This document shows positions 57,436-64,000 of a stretch of DNA of 64,000 bases, in pieces (position 1 is the stretch's first letter; the number at the start of each line of letters is the position of its first letter). Made by a program: the position numbers and the translations under genes. The notes beneath the pieces are model-generated. The model was not told where the DNA came from. It saw only the letters and a program-made list of their open reading frames with translations, and did no database searches. The stretch lies in the NCBI RefSeq assembly GCF_051131705.1, contig NZ_CP180316.1, forward strand, positions 1,302,001-1,366,000. Reading direction: 5' to 3'. The DNA is from Arthrobacter_M sp030063245. GTDB taxonomy: Bacteria; Actinomycetota; Actinomycetes; Actinomycetales; Micrococcaceae.

Positions 57436-58734
57436 TTAGCCGAACGTGGCCTGGTTTGCCTTCACCGACTCAACGTAGTTCCGGGTGTCCGGGTACATCC
57501 CGTACAGGGTGACCGAGTACTGACCCTGGTAGTACCCGGCGATGGCATTGTCCAGGGAGTCACTGGTGGAGACCAGCGCCCGAATGATCGCCACACCGGC
57601 AGTGACATTGTCCTGCGGATCCAGCAGGTTCAGGTGGCGTCCAACGAGCTCGGAGGCCCATTCCCCGGCCTGCGGAATGACCTGCATGGCGCCAATGGCA
57701 TTGGCGGGGGAGACCGACTGATGGTTGAAGCCGGATTCCTGCAGGGCAAAGGCCAGCGCGAGTGAGGGATCTACGCCCATCTGGCTGGCGGTGTCGGCAA
57801 CGATTTCCTGCATCTGGGCCCGGGACGGGACCGGAGCCGCCATCAGTGCGGCCTTATTGACGTTGGCCTGGGCCACCACGGCCTCGGGGTAGGTGTAGTG
57901 CAGGAAAGTGCTCGGCACGAGTTCCGTGGGCGCAGCACTGGAGGCCGCGGCGACCGTGCCGGGCAGTGCGATGCTCTGACCGGGGTGGATGATGCTGTTC
58001 ACCGTGAGGTTGTTGGCGGAGGCCAGCGCCTGGACCGTGACACCGTTACCTGCCGCGATGGCGGTCAGCGTGTCTCCCACCTTGATCAGGTACTTCCCCG
58101 AACTGGACGGGGAAGCGGCCGCGGCGGGGGCGCCAAGCTTAATGCTCTGGCCGGGGCGGATGATCGAAGCGGCGTTGAGGCCGTTGAGGGACAGTACGTC
58201 GCTGACCCAGAGCGAGTGGGCAGCTGCGATGGCGCTGATGGTATCGCCGGCCTGAACGGTGTAGCTGTCGACGGCGGCGGTCGGCGTGGCTGCATGAGTC
58301 ACGGTAGCCGGTGCGGCGGGGGCCGTGCCGGTCAGCGTGAGCTTTTGGCCGGGATGGATCAGCGAGGCCGCTCCCAATTGGTTCAAATCAAGCACTTGGC
58401 TGACGTCCAAGTCGAACCGGCCCGCGATGGCACTGACGGTATCACCGGGTAGCACCATGTAATCGGCCGGGGCGGCGGCCTTGGCCGGCGCGAAGCTGGC
58501 GGGGATGGCCGTAGCGACATTTCCCGCTGGCAAGTGGGCGTACCGCGCGGCTGTGATCGCCGACACGGAGGCCACGGAGCCCGTGCTCATGGCCGGAGCC
58601 GTACCCGGCGCAGCGGCTGCCGGCATTGCCAGAGCGAGGGATGAAAGCATGACCACAGGAAGGGCTGCAGTGGTAACCACGGCCAGCTTCCTTACTGATT
58701 TCTGGCCCGGTCGTGGCGCATGTGCGGGAGTCAT
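57436..58734 (-). CDS. Secreted lytic transglycosylase with three LysM domains
   Basis: A 432-residue cell-wall enzyme. A signal peptide (KLAVVTTAALPVVMLSSLAL, then AMPAAAA) leads three LysM modules with GDTVSAIA, GDTISAIAAAH and GDTLTAIAAGN and PGQ endings, separated by Ala/Pro linkers. The last 120 residues are an SLT domain: Glu in FALQESGFN, AIGAMQVIPQAG, and the NVTAGVAII/AIAGYYQG blocks. ATG at 58734 follows TTGAGGA. It lies beside the PASTA kinase, fitting a cell-wall growth module. Confidence 0.92.
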   Translation of the reverse strand: MTPAHAPRPGQKSVRKLAVVTTAALPVVMLSSLALAMPAAAAPGTAPAMSTGSVASVSAITAARYAHLPAGNVATAIPASFAPAKAAAPADYMVLPGDTVSAIAGRFDLDVSQVLDLNQLGAASLIHPGQKLTLTGTAPAAPATVTHAATPTAAVDSYTVQAGDTISAIAAAHSLWVSDVLSLNGLNAASIIRPGQSIKLGAPAAAASPSSSGKYLIKVGDTLTAIAAGNGVTVQALASANNLTVNSIIHPGQSIALPGTVAAASSAAPTELVPSTFLHYTYPEAVVAQANVNKAALMAAPVPSRAQMQEIVADTASQMGVDPSLALAFALQESGFNHQSVSPANAIGAMQVIPQAGEWASELVGRHLNLLDPQDNVTAGVAIIRALVSTSDSLDNAIAGYYQGQYSVTLYGMYPDTRNYVESVKANQATFG

Positions 58735-58796
58735 GAAATTGTTCCTCAACGTTGATGGGGGAGGTGCCAGTGTTAATGAGGTGGCCTCCTGTTAAC

Positions 58797-58816
58797 TTAG
58801 TTACAAAAGTGACTAA
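58797..58816 (-). promoter_or_regulatory. Inverted repeat upstream of the transglycosylase gene
   Basis: TTAGTTAC-AAAA-GTGACTAA has eight-base arms with one mismatch, in an AT-rich stretch 63-82 bases before the start. It could be an operator overlapping the promoter. Confidence 0.45.
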
Positions 58817-58965
58817 TGTGAATTTACACGAGAATTCTTATAGCACAATCATTTCCAAAACCGGGGAGCGGGCTTGCAGGGAGTGTTGCGGCAGTGATAT
58901 ATGCCCGCCGGACCGGTGACCGGCAGGAATAGGATGGCGGTCCAGGGATGTGGCACGCTTATGGG

Positions 58966-59319
58966 GTGAACAATGTGGAGAAACTAGTCAGCGAATGGTT
59001 GCCCCTGCCCGATGTCAGTGAGCTGCTGGGCGTTTCGATCACCAAGGTCCACAGCCTGCTGGAGAGCCGGGCGCTGTTGGCAGTCCGGATCGGCGAACGC
59101 AAAATCCGATCCGTCCCCGCTGCATTCTTCGTGGACGGGAAGATTCTTGACAGTCTGAGGGGCACCTTGGTGGTACTCAGCGATGCAGCGTTCAGCGACG
59201 AAGAGGCCATTGCCTGGTTGTTCACCGAAGATGATTCCCTTCCGGGCCGCCCGGTCGATGCGCTGCGCGAGGGACGCAAGACGGAGATCCGCCGCCGCGC
59301 CCAGGCCCTCGGCTGGTAA
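58966..59319 (+). CDS. Rv2175c-family DNA-binding protein
   Basis: A 117-residue protein. Residues 10-55 form a winged-helix-like DNA-binding domain (LPDVSELLGVSITKVHSLLE) and the C-terminal half holds LRGTLVVLSDAAFSDEEAI, WLFTEDDSLPGRPVDALREG and RRRAQALGW, as in Rv2175c. The mycobacterial protein is phosphorylated by the neighbouring kinase PknL, which changes DNA binding. GTG at 58966 is preferred to ATG at 58948 because homology starts VNNVEKLVSEWLPLP. Confidence 0.85.
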   Translation: MNNVEKLVSEWLPLPDVSELLGVSITKVHSLLESRALLAVRIGERKIRSVPAAFFVDGKILDSLRGTLVVLSDAAFSDEEAIAWLFTEDDSLPGRPVDALREGRKTEIRRRAQALGW

Positions 59320-59388
59320 ACGCGGTCTCCGGCGGTTGCGCTCCGTGCGCACGGCGCCCTGGCGCCTTTGGCTCGCGGCAGCGCCGGC

Positions 59389-60525
59389 TTAGGACTTGCG
59401 CCGGACCGCTGCCGTAGCCAAGGCCCGCAGTGACACGACCGGTCCCGCGGGAATATCCAGGGCAGCCAGGGCCGTGTAGGCGATGTCGCTGTAGTTCTCG
59501 ATCAGCGACTCGGCCGCGGCCAGCGCGCCGGAATCAATCATCACCGCCCGGATCTGTTCTATCTCGTCGTCGCTGAGTTCCTGCCTGCCCAACCGCTCGT
59601 CCACGAACTGCGCTTCTTCCTCCCCGGCAGCTGCCAGCGTGAGACCGACCAGGACCGTCCGTTTGCCTTCGCGTAGATCGTCCCCGGCCGGCTTGCCCGT
59701 TGTTCCGGGGTCGCCGAAGACGCCCAGCACATCATCACGGAGCTGGAATGCCTCGCCCAGCGGTAACGCGAAGGCTGAATAACCGGACAGCAGTTGCGAA
59801 GGCGCGCCCGCCAAGGCTCCGCCCAGCACCAGCGGATGCTCGGTGGAATACTTGGCACTTTTGTACCGGATGATGGACTGCGCGCGCTGCACGGCGGTTC
59901 CCGCCGGTTTATGCGGGCCGGAAACCTCCTCCAGAATATCCAGATACTGTCCGGCCATCACCTCGGCCCGCATCAGATTGAACACCTCGCGCGCCCGGGT
60001 GCCGGCCGCCGTCGGCGCTCCTATCGACGCGAAGACTTCCTCGCTGAAGGACAGGCACAGGTCCCCGGTCAGGATTGCCGCCGCGTGACCGAACCGTTCC
60101 CCGTCCAAGGACCAGCCGTGGCGCTGATGCAGTTGGCTGAACTGCCGATGTACGCTCGGCCCGCCGCGCCGCATGTCGGAACGGTCGATGATGTCGTCGT
60201 GGATCAGCGCGGCGGCCTGAAACAGCTCAAGGGCAGCTCCCGCCGTGACAATTTCGGCGCTAGCCTCACCGCCGCCGGCACCCCGCCAGCCCCAATAGCA
60301 CATCAGGGCACGGAGGCGTTTTCCGCCGGTGACCAGATCACGGATGGAATCCAGCAAAATTACTGTGTCGGGGGAGATGGCGGTGAGCAACCCGCGTTTG
60401 GAATCCAGGAAACCGGCCAGTTCCCGGGCAACGCCGCTGATGAAGAGTTCCTGCTCGGCCGCCTGGCTCTCCAACTGCACGCTGTCCCGGCGCGCTTCGG
60501 TGCGGCTGCTGGCGTCGGCACTCAC
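59389..60525 (-). CDS. Polyprenyl diphosphate synthase (geranylgeranyl diphosphate synthase-like)
   Basis: A 378-residue trans-prenyltransferase. The first Asp-rich motif is LIHDDIIDRSDMRRG (about 113-127) and the second is LRDDVLGVFGDPGTTGKPAGDD. GGKRLRALMCYW is the substrate-binding block. It makes a C20 or longer isoprenoid chain for quinones or carotenoids; chain length cannot be read reliably. GTG at 60525 overlaps the stop of the upstream lipoprotein gene by four bases. Confidence 0.92.
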   Translation of the reverse strand: MSADASSRTEARRDSVQLESQAAEQELFISGVARELAGFLDSKRGLLTAISPDTVILLDSIRDLVTGGKRLRALMCYWGWRGAGGGEASAEIVTAGAALELFQAAALIHDDIIDRSDMRRGGPSVHRQFSQLHQRHGWSLDGERFGHAAAILTGDLCLSFSEEVFASIGAPTAAGTRAREVFNLMRAEVMAGQYLDILEEVSGPHKPAGTAVQRAQSIIRYKSAKYSTEHPLVLGGALAGAPSQLLSGYSAFALPLGEAFQLRDDVLGVFGDPGTTGKPAGDDLREGKRTVLVGLTLAAAGEEEAQFVDERLGRQELSDDEIEQIRAVMIDSGALAAAESLIENYSDIAYTALAALDIPAGPVVSLRALATAAVRRKS

Positions 60526-61172
60526 TTCAGCGACGCGGGGAGAACGTTGGCGCTCACGGTGAAGGTGAACCCGGAGCCGGATGGGACCACGGAGACCTGC
60601 ACGGTTTCCGTCCCGTTGGCTCGGGTAAAGTCCTTGGCAGCCACCGAGCCGACGGCGTCACCGGCCAGCGCGGTAAAACCCTGATCCTGGAACGCTTTCG
60701 TGTAGAAGGCGATGACATCTGCGCTGGACGCGGTCGTGGACGCGGTCAGCGACGCCGTAGCGGCGGTATTGGTCTTAGTGAAGCTCGACGCCGTGGCCTT
60801 GGCCCCGGGCATAACCGGAAGCAAGCCGGCGGGAAACCCCTGGACGAGGGCACCGACCGTGGCCGTCGTGGTGGCGGTGGGTGAGGTGGAGCCGGATGCC
60901 GAGGAGGACGGCGTGGGGCTGGCTGACCCGCTCGGGCCGGCCGGCGTCGTGCTCCCGGCGCTGGCGGGCGAAGCGGGGCTGCTGCCCGATGCGGGCTGAC
61001 TTGTGGCGCCGGATCCGGTGCCCGGGCTGGTGCAGCCGCTCAGGAGCAGCCCCGCGGCCAAGGCGGCGGCGGCCAGAGCAGGGGCCCGGTTCCCCCGGAC
61101 GGCCGGCCGGTCCTTGGAGGCCGTATCTGCCCGTTTGTCGGCCTGACTCGGAAATGCGGGTCCGTTCAACAT
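60522..61172 (-). CDS. Secreted lipoprotein of unknown function
   Basis: A 216-residue predicted lipoprotein. The signal segment PALAAAALAAGLLLSGC ends in a lipobox, followed by 65 Ser/Thr/Pro/Gly-rich residues. The last 110 residues look like a small folded domain (FYTKAFQDQGFTALAGDAVG, TVQVSVVPSGSGFTFTVSAN). ATG at 61172 follows AAGGAAA. It is translationally coupled to the prenyl synthase by GTGA, though no functional link is evident. Confidence 0.82.
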   Translation of the reverse strand: MLNGPAFPSQADKRADTASKDRPAVRGNRAPALAAAALAAGLLLSGCTSPGTGSGATSQPASGSSPASPASAGSTTPAGPSGSASPTPSSSASGSTSPTATTTATVGALVQGFPAGLLPVMPGAKATASSFTKTNTAATASLTASTTASSADVIAFYTKAFQDQGFTALAGDAVGSVAAKDFTRANGTETVQVSVVPSGSGFTFTVSANVLPASLK

Positions 61173-61296
61173 CACTGGTTTCCTTAAATGCGGAGGTGTC
61201 TGCAGCAGGTCATTCCAGTTTAGCCATGGCGCAGCAAACCGCGGCACGGGCTCCGGGAAGGACGTCCACACCGCCTGAGGGGCAGGCAGGGACAAA

Positions 61297-62574
61297 ATGT
61301 CAGTTCCTGAACCTAAGATGGCAGGTGTGGAGGCAGATCAGGGCGGTGGCGGGAACCAGGACCACAGCAGTCACATTATGCATGTGGACATGGACGCGTT
61401 TTTCGTCTCGGTCGAGCTGCGGGATGCTCCCCGGCTGAGAGGGAAGCCCGTCATCGTGGGGCACCCGGAGGGGCGCTCGGTGGTGCTGTCCGCCTCCTAT
61501 GAGGCGCGTGCCGTCGGGGTGCGCTCGGCCATGCCGATGTCCGCGGCCATCCGGATGTGTCCGGCGGCGGCCATTATCGAGCCGCGGCAGGCACTGTATC
61601 GGGAGGTCTCCGTCCGGATCATGGAAATCTTCGACTCGATTACGGATCTGGTGGAACCGCTCAGCGTCGACGAGGCCTTTCTCGACATCGCCGGTGCCAT
61701 ACGACGGCTCGGGCCACCGCTGGAGATCGGGGCGCTGATTCGACGGCGAGTCAGCGCGGAGCTCGGGATCACGGCCTCGGTAGGCATTGCGTCGACAAAG
61801 TTCGTCGCAAAGATCGCCTCCACACGTTGCAAACCGGACGGGATGCTGCTGATCCCCGCCGCGGACACCGTGCGGTATCTGCATACGCTGCCGGTACAGG
61901 CCTTGTGGGGAGTTGGGGCCAAGACCGTGCAGGTCCTCGCCAGGCTGGGGGTGCACACCGTCGCAGACGTGGCGGCAACTCCGCTTTCGGTGCTGCGCCG
62001 CGTGCTCGGCGTCGGAGGGGAACAGGTTCACCGGCTCTCGCTGGGCATTGACCCGCGGCCGGTGACCCCCGTGCGGACGGAAAAGAGCATCGGAGCCGAA
62101 GAGACCTTCGCAGTCGATACGCCCGATGATGCCGTGCTCAAGCGCGGACTGCTGGCGTTGGCACACCGGACCGGGGCGCGGCTGCGGCAGTCCGGGCTGC
62201 TGGCGCGGACCGTGTCCTTGAAGATCAGATATGCGGATTTCTCCACGGTGACCCGGGCGCGCACGGTTCAGACGCCCGTCGACAGCGCGCAAATGCTCTA
62301 TGCAACCGCCGTCCAGCTGCTTGAGTCGTTGGGACCGCGGCCCATGAGCGTGCGGTTGATCGGCCTCCGGGCCGAGCAGCTGGAAGTGGCCGGCCAAACC
62401 TTTCTGCAGCTGAGCCTGGACCGCCGCGATGACAACTGGCGCACGGCAGAGGCAGCGTTGGACGCCGTCACGGCCAAATTCGGGTCGCAGAAGATTGTGC
62501 CCGCCCGGCTGCTCGAACCGGGGCCGGACAGACCGTCGTCGAACCGCCTACCTCCACGCAACGGTCCCGGCTAG
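61297..62574 (+). CDS. dinB: DNA polymerase IV (Y family)
   Basis: A 425-residue lesion-bypass polymerase. The palm carboxylates are in HVDMDAFFVSVE (about 29-40) and SVDEAFLDIAG (about 122-132), with VGIASTKFVAKIAS and LWGVGAKTVQVLARLG (helix-hairpin-helix) following. FLQLSLD near residue 375 could be the clamp-binding motif. Starts at 61297 and 61318 are both possible. No LexA-like box was found upstream. Confidence 0.94.
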   Translation: MSVPEPKMAGVEADQGGGGNQDHSSHIMHVDMDAFFVSVELRDAPRLRGKPVIVGHPEGRSVVLSASYEARAVGVRSAMPMSAAIRMCPAAAIIEPRQALYREVSVRIMEIFDSITDLVEPLSVDEAFLDIAGAIRRLGPPLEIGALIRRRVSAELGITASVGIASTKFVAKIASTRCKPDGMLLIPAADTVRYLHTLPVQALWGVGAKTVQVLARLGVHTVADVAATPLSVLRRVLGVGGEQVHRLSLGIDPRPVTPVRTEKSIGAEETFAVDTPDDAVLKRGLLALAHRTGARLRQSGLLARTVSLKIRYADFSTVTRARTVQTPVDSAQMLYATAVQLLESLGPRPMSVRLIGLRAEQLEVAGQTFLQLSLDRRDDNWRTAEAALDAVTAKFGSQKIVPARLLEPGPDRPSSNRLPPRNGPG

Positions 62575-62583
62575 ACTCGGGCC

Positions 62584-62614
62584 CCGCGCCTGTTCCCGCG
62601 CCTGTTCCCGCGCC
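62584..62614 (+). repeat. 12-bp tandem repeat just after dinB
   Basis: CCGCGCCTGTTC occurs twice (62584-62595 and 62596-62607) with a partial third copy, starting ten bases past the dinB stop. Confidence 0.8.
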
Positions 62615-62777
62615 GCAGGCAAGGGTTTCAGTTCTGTGAAATCAAGCCTATTCTTAAGGCACGGAGTTATCTAAGGACGGCTTCGCCGGAAGGTGTCCCG
62701 CGGCCGCGGGAACTAACCACCCGGCGCCGCTCGTTTGAAGAGTAGACGCCAACGGCAAGGACCTGAAGGAGGTCGAG

Positions 62778-63149
62778 ATGCCCCTTTCGGAGCACGAGCA
62801 AAGGTTACTGGATCAGCTTGAGCAGCAGCTGCATGCGGAGGACCCTAAGTTTGCCCACACATTAGGGTCGGATCCCGCCAACTCATTTTCAACCAGACAC
62901 GTGGTGATCGGCGTGCTGATAGCAATTGCCGGCATCCTGGTGCTGCTGGCGGGAGTGGCTTGGCAAATAATTCCCTTGGGCGTGGCTGGGTTTGTGGTCA
63001 TGGGTGCCGGAGTCTACGTCGCCACGCTGCGGCGCGGGTCTCCCCGGACCGCCGATACGGGCTCTGCTGCCGGACAGACCAGGAAGCCCAGGAGTTCCTT
63101 CATGAGCAGCCTGGAAGAACGCTGGGATGAGCGCCGTCGCGGCCAATAG
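62778..63149 (+). CDS. DUF3040 membrane protein
   Basis: A 123-residue protein starting PLSEHEQRLLDQLEQQL, the DUF3040 signature, with two hydrophobic segments (VVIGVLIAIAGILVLLAGVA and IIPLGVAGFVVMGAGVYVA) and a basic tail. GAAGGAGG precedes the ATG. DUF3040 genes stand just ahead of mraZ and the division-cell-wall cluster in actinobacteria, as here. Role unknown. Confidence 0.92.
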   Translation: MPLSEHEQRLLDQLEQQLHAEDPKFAHTLGSDPANSFSTRHVVIGVLIAIAGILVLLAGVAWQIIPLGVAGFVVMGAGVYVATLRRGSPRTADTGSAAGQTRKPRSSFMSSLEERWDERRRGQ

Positions 63150-63548
63150 GCCGGAGGCTGCTCATAGGACGGGCAGCTGGTGTCGCGGCCGGAAGCTATG
63201 ACTGCAGCCGGCCGCGTTGACCAGAGCTCCGGGGAAGAATACAGCTGAATACTGACTCACCCAATGAAAGACCCGCAGCCGCAGGTCTTTTTTTTTGTTT
63301 AACCTGACTGAGAGTAACCTGCCTTGTTCAGTCTTCGGTCAAGGCAAGGATGGGCTCAGGTCCATCCGCCAAACACCTTGCTGCGGGCCGCCGCCAGGCC
63401 TGCTGTCTCGACCGTAGACGTCGCCGGTTCGCTGCCAGGCCCTCCGATGCTCGAAGCCGTCGTTTCCCTCCACCTCCCACCACGTGGCGACATCGAGGGA
63501 TGGTGCGGATTCCGGCCGTGAAACACCTCGACTACGGACGTGTTGGCG
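63150..63548. other. Long leader region upstream of mraZ
   Basis: Apart from the terminator at 63267-63296 and the mraZ promoter region, this stretch shows no convincing gene. Short open frames at 63324-63595 lack family likeness and good ribosome-binding sites. Confidence 0.5.
63267..63296 (+). terminator. Intrinsic terminator after DUF3040 gene
   Basis: AAAGACC pairs with GGTCTTT, with GC/GC pairs inside the loop, followed by nine T residues (63288-63296). It isolates the DUF3040 gene from mraZ. Confidence 0.9.
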
Positions 63549-63580
63549 TTGACCGTGGGGGATTGTGGAGTAAAGTGGAG
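63549..63580 (+). promoter_or_regulatory. mraZ promoter with three MraZ boxes
   Basis: TGGGG (63556), TGGAG (63566) and TGGAG (63576) repeat with a ten-base period, the arrangement bound by MraZ (TGGGN with five-base spacers). A promoter TTGACC-16-TAAAGT (63549-63554, 63571-63576) overlaps them, so MraZ binding would repress its own operon. Confidence 0.8.
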
Positions 63581-63640
63581 CTTGTAAGAGGGTAGTGGCA
63601 ACGGGGGACTGCAGATCCCCGCTTCAACAAGGCGGTAGAG

Positions 63641-64000
63641 ATGTTTCTCGGAACACACTCGCCGCGTCTTGATGAGAAAGGCAGGATATTTCTGCCGGCC
63701 AAATTCCGCGAGGAACTGGCCGACGGGCTTGTCCTGACGAGGGGCCAGGAGCGTTGTATTTACGTTTTCAGCCACAGTGAATTTGAAAGAGTCCACGAAA
63801 GAATGCGCCAGGCTCCACTTTCCTCCCGTCAGGCGCGCGATTACAGCAGGGTCTTCCTGTCGGGGGCCTCGGATGAAGTTCCGGACAAGCAGGGCCGGGT
63901 CACCATCCCGCCGGCATTGCGGACGTATGCCGGACTGGGCCGGGAACTGGCCGTTATCGGGGCTGGCGACCGGGCAGAAATCTGGGATGCCACGGCATGG
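63641..64000 (+). CDS. mraZ: Transcriptional regulator MraZ, cut by the window end
   Basis: The first 120 codons of MraZ, the regulator at the head of the division and cell-wall cluster. The two SpoVT/AbrB-like domains are visible: FLGTHSPRLDEKGRIFLPAK (2-21) and DEVPDKQGRVTIPPALRTYA (about 77-96). The sequence ends inside IWDATAW, about 20 residues short of the usual end. MraZ boxes lie 60-85 bases upstream. Confidence 0.96.
   Translation, partial: MFLGTHSPRLDEKGRIFLPAKFREELADGLVLTRGQERCIYVFSHSEFERVHERMRQAPLSSRQARDYSRVFLSGASDEVPDKQGRVTIPPALRTYAGLGRELAVIGAGDRAEIWDATAW

Noticed and set aside
63324..63595. Small genes between DUF3040 and mraZ
   Set aside because: The two overlapping frames lack ribosome-binding sites and family features, and one runs through the mraZ promoter.

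Overview
The window is high-GC chromosomal DNA from an actinobacterium. Mycothione reductase, a GarA/OdhI-type FHA protein, MerR regulators of the FtsR/Rv1830 type, a PASTA kinase beside an Rv2175c-like protein, a DUF3040 gene ahead of mraZ, and GTGA/ATGA gene overlaps all point there. Gene content and order look most like Micrococcaceae (Arthrobacter and relatives); the genus is an inference.

Layout. 1-9.4 kb: a CycA-type amino-acid permease diverges from a tandem glycine riboswitch that leads gcvP-gcvT-gcvH-glyA-sdaA, a complete glycine to serine to pyruvate route. The GlyA here carries Glu where serine hydroxymethyltransferases carry the PLP lysine. 9.6-16 kb: a secreted lipoprotein, an FCD-type GntR regulator with an adjacent lutABC lactate operon, and an AmiS/UreI channel beside a decayed formamidase. 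16-21 kb: an FdhF/YdeP-type molybdoenzyme and an ABC ATPase with a DUF6297 membrane partner. 21-29 kb: parA-scpA-scpB-rluB-tyrA-cmk-der, with a decayed acyltransferase between cmk and der, then tRNA-Pro(GGG). 29.4-32.7 kb: a ribbon-helix-helix regulator, a DUF4097 protein and a DrrA/DrrB-like ABC exporter behind an array of four operator half-sites. 33-41 kb: gcvH2-garA-ftsR-bfn-merR, a ParA, a gcvP relic, and pyc. 41-46 kb: a MinD-like ATPase, mtr and fadD. 46.4-51 kb: an IS1380 relic, a ROK kinase, and intact IS630 and IS1182 elements that landed in neighbouring copies of one 18-bp repeat. 51-64 kb: a hydrolase, plsC, class II DAHP synthase, PASTA kinase, LysM transglycosylase, Rv2175c-like protein, polyprenyl synthase, lipoprotein, dinB, DUF3040 and the start of mraZ.

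Functional links. The gcv block disposes of excess glycine and sends it to pyruvate under direct glycine sensing. GarA and the second GcvH tie central nitrogen/2-oxoglutarate control to the same chemistry, and pyc refills oxaloacetate from pyruvate and lactate (lut). Several loci show genome erosion (fmdA, plsC, gcvP, IS1380). Short 12-21 bp tandem repeats recur at or just beyond stop codons.

Limits: every identification is by eye from motifs and gene order. No alignment, structure prediction or database search was run.
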